Positions 54,726-62,558 of a stretch of DNA of 64,000 nt are shown piece by piece; the first letter of the stretch is position 1, and the number at the start of each line of letters is the position of its first letter. The notes under the pieces are model-generated. The model made no database searches and was not told the DNA's origin. It worked only from the letters and a program-made list of their open reading frames with translations. Location: positions 1 to 64,000 of the forward strand of contig NZ_JAVIFX010000030.1 of NCBI RefSeq assembly GCF_031157255.1. Direction: 5' to 3'. Both the position numbers and the translations under genes were made by a program. Source of the stretch: Bradyrhizobium sp. LHD-71. GTDB lineage: Bacteria > Pseudomonadota > Alphaproteobacteria > Rhizobiales > Xanthobacteraceae.

Positions 54726-56158
54726 TCATGCGCTCGCGCCGCGCGACGCGGTCGCAACCAGCAAAGTCGCCACTGCGGCCAAGCCGCAGCAAGCGGCCGC
54801 CGTGCCGAACGCGATGGCATAACCATCGACGACGTCGGCCCGCGTCGCGGCCACGGCCATCAGAAGGGCAAATCCGACAGTCGGACCGAGCTCCATCGCT
54901 GTATTCATCACGCCGCCCGCAAGCCCCGTCTGCTCCTGCGCGACATTGGCCGTAGCGAGCACGGCGGCCCCCGAGAAAACCAGGGCTATGCCGATCGCAA
55001 GCAGAACCTGTGCGGGCATGAGGGTCGTGAAATATGCAGTTGTCGAATCCAGAACCGAAAGCCACGCGAGGCTTGCGCCGGCCACCAGAAATCCCGTGAC
55101 CAGCGTCGCTTTCGCTCCGAACTTTCCCACAGCCGCGGCTGCGAGAAGATTGGTCACGATCAAACCAAAAGCGAAAGGCAGAAACGACGCCGCGGTTTCA
55201 AAGGAGGTCCAGCCGCGGGTCTGTTGAAGGTAGGTGAGAAACACGAATTCGATCAGCAGCGATACCGCTGCAGCCAGGAACGTTCCGAGGAGCCCGACGG
55301 CGCGCAGCATGTCGAGCAGGAAAGCAGGCGGCAGCAAGGGATCTTGCGCCCTGCGCTCCACGATCAGAAAAGCGATCAGCAGCGCCACTCCTACGGTCAC
55401 GGATCCGCCTACCATCGGCGATTTCCAGCTCGTGTCGTGGCTCGCGATCAATCCGAAGCTTGCAAACATGATCCCGCCAGTTGCAAGCACGGCTCCGAGA
55501 GGATCGCGTGCCGGGCGCCTCTGCGTATGAAGCGGGCGACCTGCAGGCAACAGGCGGCCCCCGGCTCGGAGTCCGAGCGCAGATACTGCGATGGGAATCG
55601 CGAACATCCAACGCCAGCTGACGAAGCTTGCCACGATGCCTGATGAGACGAAGCCCAGCACGGCGCCAAGCACGGATACTCCGCCCCAGGTGGCCACGGC
55701 GCGCGCGAACGCCATCATGTCAGGGAACAGGGCGCGGACCAGGCCGAGCGCGGCGGGGAGCGACGATCGCGCCCCCGGTCCCCCTGGAAAAAGCGCATCG
55801 CCATCAAAGCATTGTAGCTGGGCGCGAGCGCAGCCACCGCGGATGCGGCACCGAACGTGGCTAGGCCGACCACGAACATCGGCCGCGCACCGTAGCGATC
55901 GGTCAGCCCGCCGCCGAAAAGCAATAGGCCGCTGAACGGCAGGCCATAGGCCACTTGCAGAAGCAGGACCTGAGAGGCGGAAAGCGCAAGCTCCTCGGCG
56001 ATTTTCGGCAGAGGAATCATGATCAGCGCGATGGTGAAAATCAGGGTCGATTGAACGACCGCAAGCATCGCAAAAGCGGCCGTGACGTTCGAGGTCCGCT
56101 CGACGGCCGAAGTTGCAGTTGTTTGCCGATTGGACATAGCCTTCTCCAAAGAGGACAT
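54726..56158 (-). pseudogene. MFS transporter (DHA2-like) with double frameshift
   Basis: The N-terminal part (from ATG 56158, with GGAGG upstream) and the C-terminal part lie in different frames. Removing one G from the run at 55780-55784 and one from the run at 55755-55758 (forward-strand coordinates of C5 and G4) restores QGTGGAIVAPAALGLVRAL and a continuous 476-residue transporter with about 14 membrane segments. The intact gene would encode a drug or solute exporter of the QacA/EmrB class. As it stands, translation stops soon after the fourth helix. The two insertions in homopolymers could be genuine decay or sequencing error. Confidence 0.8.
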
Positions 56159-56232
56159 ATCCCGACCTCCAATCGAGGCGACCGCCGATGGCGAGGCCGC
56201 GCCTTGCCTCAGCCAGCGACGAGTGTCATGCT

Positions 56233-56260
56233 GCCAGTTCAAGTGAACTTGAGGTCAAGC
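56233..56260. promoter_or_regulatory. MerR-type operator and divergent promoter
   Basis: TCAAGT-GA-ACTTGA (56239-56252) is a 6-bp-arm dyad. On the reverse strand TTGACC (from 56258-56253) followed by a 19-bp spacer containing the dyad and then CAGCAT makes an over-long-spacer promoter, the arrangement that MerR activators require. It would drive the MFS/DUF2938 genes, while the MerR gene starts 9 bases beyond the dyad. Confidence 0.7.
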
Positions 56261-56719
56261 ATGAAGTTGATCGATATCGCCGAGGTCGCTCGCAGGTCCG
56301 GCGTTCCCGCTTCGACCCTGCGCTTCTATGACGAGAAAGGGCTGATCAAATCCGTCGGACGGCAAGGAACGCGCCGGCTATTCACCGCCGGCGTGCTCGA
56401 GCGCCTGTCGCTGATCGCCCTTGGAAGAAACGCCGGTTTTTCGCTCGAGGAGATCGGCGCAATGTTTGCTCCGGACGGCCGTCCTCGGATCGATCGGACG
56501 AGCCTGGCGGCCAAGGCGCGTGAACTCGATCGAACAATCCGGAAACTCACCGCCCTCAGAAATGGCCTGCTTCATGCAGCAGAGTGCCCGGCCCGAAATC
56601 ATATGGAATGTCCGACGTTCCAGCGGATGCTCCGCATCGCAAGTGCTGATCAGGCGCGCAGGCGCCGCGGCCGGACGGTGAGGACGCTTGCCGCCAGGCC
56701 GGCGAGTCAAAAGACCTGA
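56261..56719 (+). CDS. MerR-family transcriptional regulator
   Basis: A 152-residue regulator with the MerR helix-turn-helix (MKLIDIAEVARRSGVPASTL, then RFYDEKGLI, about 1-35), a second helix pair (RLFTAGVLERL) and a coiled dimer helix (about 80-118). The C-terminal region contains CPARNHMECPTF, two cysteines nine residues apart that could bind metal or sense redox, followed by an Arg-rich tail. It is divergent from the MFS/DUF2938 genes and probably activates them. The frame is open upstream but ATG 56261 is the family start. Confidence 0.9.
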   Translation: MKLIDIAEVARRSGVPASTLRFYDEKGLIKSVGRQGTRRLFTAGVLERLSLIALGRNAGFSLEEIGAMFAPDGRPRIDRTSLAAKARELDRTIRKLTALRNGLLHAAECPARNHMECPTFQRMLRIASADQARRRRGRTVRTLAARPASQKT

Positions 56720-56822
56720 TCGCTTGATGTTGGCCGTGCACGGCACTTGTGCCGATGGCGACATTGACCGTGCCCCATGAGCGGATATCGTTTGGCCAAC
56801 CATCAGGGAGGCACACCAGCAC

Positions 56823-57689
56823 ATGTCGGAAGAAAATGAGGTCCTGTACGATGTGAAGGACCGGATCGCTACCATCACCCTCAATCGTCCCGAGCGAATG
56901 AATTCGATCGACGACTCGATGCCGATCAACATCGCCAACGCGATGGCCAAGGCCGGTGGCGACCCCGCGGTGCGGGCGATCATCCTGACGGGCGCCGGAC
57001 GCGCATTTTGTGCGGGCGCGGACATCGGCCGGCTGCAGCGACGCTCCGGTGGCGAGCGGCCTCCTCCTCCACCGGACGATCCGACCATCATCCCGGCCAT
57101 CACGCTCGGACATGGTCCCGACCTCGGCAAGCAGTTCGCCGATGTGCGCCGCTACTCTTACTTCATGCGCATCGGCAAGCCGGTGATCGCCGCACTGAAC
57201 GGTGCGACTGCCGGCCTTGGCATGATCATGGCGCTGTGTTGCGACATGCGGATGGCATCCGACCGGATGATCTTCACCACCGCGTTCGCGCAACGCGGCC
57301 TGATTGCCGAACATGGCATCGCCTGGTTGCTGCCGCGCTTGATCGGCCCGTCGAACGCGATCGATCTTTTGATGTCGGCGCGCCGTGTGACCGCGAAGGA
57401 GGCGCTCGACCTGGGCCTCGTCAATCGCGTCTATCCGCAGGATACCTTCATGGAGGACGTGCGCACATACGTTCGCATCCTGACCGATACGGTGTCACCG
57501 CGCTCGATGGCCGTAATCAAGGCACAGATGTGGAAAGGCATGTTCGAGACCTATGCCGAAAACCTTGCCGAAGCCGACAAGCAGATCGTCGCGAACTATC
57601 CTTATCCGGATTACAAGGAAGGGGTCGCGCACTTCGTCGAGAAGCGGCCGGCGAATTTTCCCGATCTGACCAAGGCGGATCGAGGCTAA
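56823..57689 (+). CDS. Enoyl-CoA hydratase/isomerase family protein
   Basis: A 288-residue crotonase-fold enzyme and paralog of the gene at 53237. It has TGAGRAFCAGADIGRL (about 58-73), a proline-rich insert (PPPPPDDP, about 80-87), NGATAGLGMIMALCCDMR (about 124-141) and AEHGIAWLLPRLIG (about 163-176). Likely acts on an acyl-CoA from fatty-acid or aromatic breakdown. Start ATG at 56823 is followed by a conventional N-terminus. Confidence 0.88.
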   Translation: MSEENEVLYDVKDRIATITLNRPERMNSIDDSMPINIANAMAKAGGDPAVRAIILTGAGRAFCAGADIGRLQRRSGGERPPPPPDDPTIIPAITLGHGPDLGKQFADVRRYSYFMRIGKPVIAALNGATAGLGMIMALCCDMRMASDRMIFTTAFAQRGLIAEHGIAWLLPRLIGPSNAIDLLMSARRVTAKEALDLGLVNRVYPQDTFMEDVRTYVRILTDTVSPRSMAVIKAQMWKGMFETYAENLAEADKQIVANYPYPDYKEGVAHFVEKRPANFPDLTKADRG

Positions 57690-57696
57690 GCCTCAC

Positions 57697-57729
57697 GTCC
57701 GGGACGCCGCTGCGAAGCGGCGCCCGGAC
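57697..57729. terminator. Strong palindrome between convergent genes
   Basis: GTCCGGG and CCCGGAC (697-703 with 723-729), then CGCCGCT and AGCGGCG (705-711 with 716-722), separated by one unpaired A, give a 14-bp stem with a 4-base loop GCGA. It lies between the stops of the hydratase and the acetyltransferase genes. It has no T-tract and resembles a REP-like element as much as a terminator. Confidence 0.65.
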
Positions 57730-57730
57730 G

Positions 57731-58183
57731 CTACAGCGCTTTGCGATATTGAATGAAACCGAGGTTCTCGGCGACCTGGTCGTAGAGAATGCGCGCCTGC
57801 GAATTGGTCTCGTGCGTCAGCCAATAGACGCGGCTTGAACCGGCCTCTTTCGCTTTCGCATAGACCGCTTCGATCAATGCCCGGCCGAGCCCAAGCCCGC
57901 GCGCGCTGTCGGCGACAAACAGGTCCTGCAGATAGCAGTAGTCGTCAGGCATCCATGTCGAGCGATGAAAGAGGTAGTGGACGATGCCGGTCAGCTTGCC
58001 GTCGACATAGGCGCCGAGCAGATGCATCGGCTCGGCGGGGTCGTGCAGCCTCGTCCAGGTGATATCGGTGGACGTCGCCGGAAGCGTCGCCTTGTAGAAG
58101 GTCAGGTAGCCAGCCCAGAGCGGCTCCCAGTCCGCGCGCTCTTCGCGACCAACGGGACGAACGCTCACTTCGGGCCGGGCCAT
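57731..58183 (-). CDS. GNAT-family N-acetyltransferase
   Basis: A 150-residue acetyltransferase with the CoA-binding motif LFVADSARGLGLGRALIEA (about 91-109) and the C-terminal YDQVAENLGF. It transfers an acetyl group from acetyl-CoA to an amine; the substrate is unknown. The start is ATG 58183, only 5 bases after the glpX stop on the same strand, so it is likely co-transcribed with glpX. Confidence 0.9.
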   Translation of the reverse strand: MARPEVSVRPVGREERADWEPLWAGYLTFYKATLPATSTDITWTRLHDPAEPMHLLGAYVDGKLTGIVHYLFHRSTWMPDDYCYLQDLFVADSARGLGLGRALIEAVYAKAKEAGSSRVYWLTHETNSQARILYDQVAENLGFIQYRKAL

Positions 58184-58188
58184 GGCCG

Positions 58189-59187
58189 TCAATCCAGGTG
58201 GAACTTGTCGAGTTGGCGATGCTCCGCCCGGATCAGCCGTACCGTTCCGGTGACCGAACGCATGACGACCGTTTCGGTCTCGATCACATCCTTCTTGAAC
58301 TTCACGCCGGAGAGCAGTGAACCGTCCGTCACGCCCGTCGCGGCAAACAGGCAATCGCCCTTCACCATCTCGTCGATGCCATAGACCATCCGCGGATCCT
58401 TCACGCCCATCTTCGCGGCGCGCTCGCGCTTCTCGTCGGTGTCGAGGATCAGGCGGCACTGCATCTGGCCGCCGATGCAGCGCAGTGCCGCGGCCGCGAG
58501 CACGCCCTCCGGCGCGCCGCCGATACCCATGTAAATGTCGACGCCGGTGTTGTCTGGATCGGCGCAATGAATGACACCGGCCACGTCGCCGTCGGTGATC
58601 AGCCGCACCGCTGCCCCGGTCGAGCGAACCCCCGTGATGATGTCGGCGTGGCGCGGGCGATCCAGCACCAACGCAGTGATTGCCGACGGCTCCACGCCCT
58701 TGGCCTTGGCCAGCCGGTGAATGTTGTCGGCCGGCGATGCATCGAGCTCCACCACGCCCTTCTTGTAACCGGGGCCGACGGCGATCTTCTGCATGTAGAC
58801 GTCCGGCGCGTTCAGGAGCGTGCCCCCCTCAGCCATCGCCATTGTGGCGATCGCGCCGGGCATGTTCTTTGCGCAAAGGGTCGTGCCTTCGAGCGGATCG
58901 ACAGCGATGTCGACCTTGGGACCGGCTTGAATGCCGACCTGCTCGCCGATGAACAGCATCGGCGCTTCATCACGCTCGCCCTCACCGATCACCACAGTGC
59001 CTTCGATCGGCAGCTTGTTCAGCTCGCGACGCATCGCATCGACCGCCGCCTGATCCGCGGCCTTTTCGTTGCCATGGCCGCGCAGGCGCGCCGCAGACAC
59101 GGCCGCTCGCTCCGTCACGCGCACAATCTCGAGCGTAAGGATGCGCTCGAGCAACTGCTGCGGCGGTACGGAAATGGTCATGGACAT
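58189..59187 (-). CDS. glpX: Fructose-1,6-bisphosphatase class II
   Basis: A 332-residue GlpX protein with IGEGERDEAPML (about 67-78), DPLEGTTLC (about 97-105, metal and phosphate binding) and GGAPEGVLAAAALR (about 227-240). It hydrolyses fructose-1,6-bisphosphate in gluconeogenesis and, in autotrophs, in the Calvin cycle. It lies 100 bases after hom on the same strand. Confidence 0.95.
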   Translation of the reverse strand: MSMTISVPPQQLLERILTLEIVRVTERAAVSAARLRGHGNEKAADQAAVDAMRRELNKLPIEGTVVIGEGERDEAPMLFIGEQVGIQAGPKVDIAVDPLEGTTLCAKNMPGAIATMAMAEGGTLLNAPDVYMQKIAVGPGYKKGVVELDASPADNIHRLAKAKGVEPSAITALVLDRPRHADIITGVRSTGAAVRLITDGDVAGVIHCADPDNTGVDIYMGIGGAPEGVLAAAALRCIGGQMQCRLILDTDEKRERAAKMGVKDPRMVYGIDEMVKGDCLFAATGVTDGSLLSGVKFKKDVIETETVVMRSVTGTVRLIRAEHRQLDKFHLD

Positions 59188-59288
59188 CGGCTCTACTCCT
59201 CAACACTTGACGTGACGGTTGCGGTGCTCCGTCACGTTATTCGCGGGTTGCTGCGACCAGGTCCGGCGCAGGTCTTCGGCATCATGCC

Positions 59289-60629
59289 CTAGTTCTTCTC
59301 GATCCGGATGACTTGCGGCCGTCCGGTAATCACCTTGTCGTTCTGCACCGCAGCAAGGGCCTGGCGAACGCCATCCTCGCTGGTGGCGTAGGTTATCAGT
59401 ATCACCGGGACCAATGTGCTAGCGGCCTTCGCATTGCGTTTTCCACGTCCTTGTGGCGGCTCCGGGGCACCATTGGGGTGGCGCTGCACAATAGATTCGA
59501 TCGAGATATTCTGCTGCGCCAGTCGCTTGGCGATCGTCGCAGCTGTTCCCGGCAAGTCGCGGGCCATCAGACGAATGTAATAGCCGCCCTCATGCCGCAT
59601 CATCGGCGCCTTTTCCGTCTTGCGCAGCCGCTTCACCGGGCGGCCAAACGGAGCGATATGCAAGCCGCGCGCCACGTCGGCGATGTCGGAGACAACCGCC
59701 GATGCGGTCGCCGCGCCGCCCGCACCGGGACCGACCAACGTGATCGGCGGGACGCCTTCACCGTCGATGGTCAGCGCGTTGGTGACGCCCATGACCTGCG
59801 CGATCGAGGACGAGCGCGGCACCATGGTCGGATGTACGCGCTGCTCGATGCCGGTCTTGGTGCGCACGGCGACCCCAAGCAGCTTGACACGATAGCCGAG
59901 TTCCTCGGCCGCTCGCAGATCCTCCGGCTTGATTGATGAAATGCCTTCGACGTAGACGGCACTCTGCGCGACCTTGGTGCCGAAGGCGAGGCTTGCCAGG
60001 ATGGCGAGTTTTTGCGCGGTATCGTGCCCATCGACGTCGAACGACGGATCCGCCTCGGCATAGCCAAGGCGTTGCGCATCCTTCAGACACTCGGCGAACG
60101 ACAATCCCTCCTGCTCCATTCGCGTCAGGATGTAGTTGCAGGTGCCGTTCAGGATGCCGTAGACGCGGTGGATCTCAGTGCCCGCGAGCCCCTCGCGCAA
60201 GGTCTTGATCGCCGGGATTGCAGCCCCCACAGCCGCCTCGAAGTTCAGCGCGCCGCCATGCTCCTCCGCGAGCTTCGCAAGCCGAACGCCGTGCCGTGCA
60301 AGCAGCGCCTTGTTGGCGGTGACCACCGACTTGCCGTTGCGCAGCGCGGCCTCGACGGCCGACAGCGCCGGCTCGCCCGAGCCGCCCATCAGCTCGACGA
60401 AGCAATCGATCGAAGGATCGTTGGCCAGCGCAAGCGGGCTCTTCGCCCAGATCACGTCCTGCAGATTCAAGTCACGCTTCTTCGCCTTCGAGCGCGCCGT
60501 CACGGCAACGACCCGTACGGCCCGCCCGGTGCGGGCCGCGAGCAAACGCGACTGCTGTTCGATCTGACGGACGACCTCCGCACCCACGGTGCCGAGACCC
60601 GCAATACCCACCTTCAAGGGTGCGACCAT
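59289..60629 (-). CDS. hom: Homoserine dehydrogenase
   Basis: A 446-residue enzyme with the NAD(P)-binding GLGTVG (about 11-16), ELMGG and VTANKALLARHG in the first domain, the catalytic region NGTCNYILTRM and ADPSFDVDGHDTAQKLAILA in the second, and a C-terminal ACT domain (about 350-440, YYIRLMARDLPG) for threonine feedback. It reduces aspartate semialdehyde to homoserine on the path to threonine and methionine. It follows the aminotransferase gene by 33 bases. Confidence 0.97.
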   Translation of the reverse strand: MVAPLKVGIAGLGTVGAEVVRQIEQQSRLLAARTGRAVRVVAVTARSKAKKRDLNLQDVIWAKSPLALANDPSIDCFVELMGGSGEPALSAVEAALRNGKSVVTANKALLARHGVRLAKLAEEHGGALNFEAAVGAAIPAIKTLREGLAGTEIHRVYGILNGTCNYILTRMEQEGLSFAECLKDAQRLGYAEADPSFDVDGHDTAQKLAILASLAFGTKVAQSAVYVEGISSIKPEDLRAAEELGYRVKLLGVAVRTKTGIEQRVHPTMVPRSSSIAQVMGVTNALTIDGEGVPPITLVGPGAGGAATASAVVSDIADVARGLHIAPFGRPVKRLRKTEKAPMMRHEGGYYIRLMARDLPGTAATIAKRLAQQNISIESIVQRHPNGAPEPPQGRGKRNAKAASTLVPVILITYATSEDGVRQALAAVQNDKVITGRPQVIRIEKN

Positions 60630-60662
60630 GACGGAGACAAAGCCTATCGTAAAAGAAGTCGC

Positions 60663-61880
60663 CTAGCGGCGGTTGGCGAGGGGGATCACGTTGTGCAACG
60701 TTTCGACGCCGCTTTCAAGGAAGCGACGCATGTTGCGCGCGGCCTGGCGGATGCGCTGCTCGTTTTCCACCATGGCGATGCGTACAAAGCCTTCGCCATG
60801 CTCACCGAAGGCAACGCCGGGCGACACCACGACGCCTGACTTCTCCACCATCAGGGTGGCGAACTGCATGCTGCCCATGCTGCGAAACGCCTCCGGCAGC
60901 GGCGCCCAGGCGAACATCGAGGCGGCTGGTGGCGGAATGTCCCAGCCTGCGCGCGCGAAGGCTTCCACCAGCACGTCGCGGCGCTTCTTATATGTTTCCC
61001 GCACCTCGCGGATGCAGTCGTCAGGCCCGTTCAGTGCCGCCGTCGCCGCGACCTGCACCGGCGTGAACGCGCCGTAGTCGAGATAGGATTTCACCCGGGC
61101 GAGCGCTGCGATGATGCGCTCGTTGCCGACTGCAAACCCCATGCGCCAGCCGGCCATCGAGAAGGTCTTCGACATCGAGGTGAACTCGACGGTCACGTCG
61201 ATCGCGCCTGGCACCTGCAACACGGAGGGCGGCGGATTGCCGTCGAAATAAAGCTCGGCGTAGGCAAGATCGGAGAGAATGAAGATCTCGTGCTTCTTCG
61301 CGAACGCCACCAGATCCTTATAGAAGTCGAGCGTTGCGACATAGGCGGTCGGGTTCGACGGATAGCAGCAGATCAACGCGATCGGCTTCGGGATCGAATG
61401 GATGATCGCCCGCTCCAGCGCCTCGAACAGCTCGGGCGTCGGCTCGGCCGGCACCGAGCGCACCACCCCTCCGGCCATGAGGAAACCGAAGGCATGGATC
61501 GGGTAGCTGGGATTGGGAACGAGCACGACGTCGCCCGGCGCCGTGATCGCCTGGGCGACATTGGCAAAGCCCTCTTTCGAGCCCAGCGTCGCCACGATCT
61601 GCGTCTCGGGGTTGAGTTTCACGCCGAAGCGCCGCTCATAGTAGCCGGCCTGAGCTCTGCGCAGGCCGGTGATGCCGCGGGAGGCAGAATAGCGGTCGGT
61701 CCGCGGCTTGCCGAGGGTCTCCTTCAGCTTCTCGATCACATGGGGCGGGGTCGGCAGGTCCGGGTTGCCCATGCCGAAATCGATGATATCGGCGCCGGCA
61801 TTGCGTGCGGCCGCCTTGGCTCGATTGACCTGTTCAAACACGTAAGGCGGCAGACGGCGAATGCGGTAGAAATCTTCCAT
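60663..61880 (-). CDS. Class I/II aminotransferase (LL-DAP/alanine type)
   Basis: A 405-residue PLP enzyme of fold type I beginning MEDFYRIRRLPPYVFEQV. It has FGMGNPDLPTPPHVI (about 36-50), YSASRGITGLRRA, PNPSYPIHAFGF, the cofactor lysine in SMSKTFSMAGWRMGF and the arginine in FVRIAMVEN. The family covers LL-diaminopimelate aminotransferase and the AlaC/AlaT alanine aminotransferases; location next to hom suggests an amino-acid biosynthetic role. ATG 61880 is used rather than the open extension upstream. Confidence 0.9.
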   Translation of the reverse strand: MEDFYRIRRLPPYVFEQVNRAKAAARNAGADIIDFGMGNPDLPTPPHVIEKLKETLGKPRTDRYSASRGITGLRRAQAGYYERRFGVKLNPETQIVATLGSKEGFANVAQAITAPGDVVLVPNPSYPIHAFGFLMAGGVVRSVPAEPTPELFEALERAIIHSIPKPIALICCYPSNPTAYVATLDFYKDLVAFAKKHEIFILSDLAYAELYFDGNPPPSVLQVPGAIDVTVEFTSMSKTFSMAGWRMGFAVGNERIIAALARVKSYLDYGAFTPVQVAATAALNGPDDCIREVRETYKKRRDVLVEAFARAGWDIPPPAASMFAWAPLPEAFRSMGSMQFATLMVEKSGVVVSPGVAFGEHGEGFVRIAMVENEQRIRQAARNMRRFLESGVETLHNVIPLANRR

Positions 61881-61978
61881 TGATCTCGGGCTCCGGGGAA
61901 CCGCCTCCGATTCATTTCTTGATTCGGCGGTGCGGCAATTTCGCACCCCTTTTAGCACGGCCCCTCGTGAAGGCTACG

Positions 61979-62311
61979 TTAGCGGGGCTCGTTTGCGGCC
62001 TTCTTTTTCGCCGGCGGTTTCTTGGGAGGCGGTGCCGCCGAGGCGGCGATCTCGGCCGCGTCACTGGCTGCTGTCGCCTTGCCCCTGTTGCGGGCCTCGG
62101 ACAGCTCCTTTTCGATGCGGGTCTGGTCGGGGAGCGACAACATCTCCTGCTGTCGGGCTGGCGGAAGATCATGAACCGGCAGGTAGGATCCCGGCTGTGC
62201 GGGACGCGGCGGCGCGTTTGCCGGAACGCCGATCAGCGGCACGTCGGCCACGGAGGAGCAGCCGCCGAGAACGAGGCCTAGGATGACAACGGCAGGTACG
62301 GCGTGACGCAC
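61979..62311 (-). CDS. Small lipoprotein of unknown function
   Basis: A 110-residue protein with a lipoprotein signal: hydrophobic stretch (about 5-15) and lipobox LGGC with Cys18. The mature part is Pro-rich, has a polar helix (about 60-90) and a basic tail (PPPKKPPAKKKAANEPR). I do not recognise a named family. It is divergent from phaC with 247 bases between them and lies 98 bases upstream of the aminotransferase gene on the same strand. Confidence 0.78.
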   Translation of the reverse strand: MRHAVPAVVILGLVLGGCSSVADVPLIGVPANAPPRPAQPGSYLPVHDLPPARQQEMLSLPDQTRIEKELSEARNRGKATAASDAAEIAASAAPPPKKPPAKKKAANEPR

Positions 62312-62558
62312 ATGACCTCACTTGGGACTACTGAACGAACGGCCGCGCCGCGTCGTCACGGGCCATAAAATTCCGACAAAGAATTAGAGGAATTAAAGGT
62401 CCGGCAACCTAAGAGGCGCTAGCTGGCCAATATGACGAAAGCATGAAGTTATTGCGCCGCAACAGCTGCCGTCACCGATATCGTCCGCAATCTCGACGAA
62501 ATACTGAGCAAAAAAGTGTCACCAGACATGCCGGCGACAATCTAGTATTCAACCCGCC

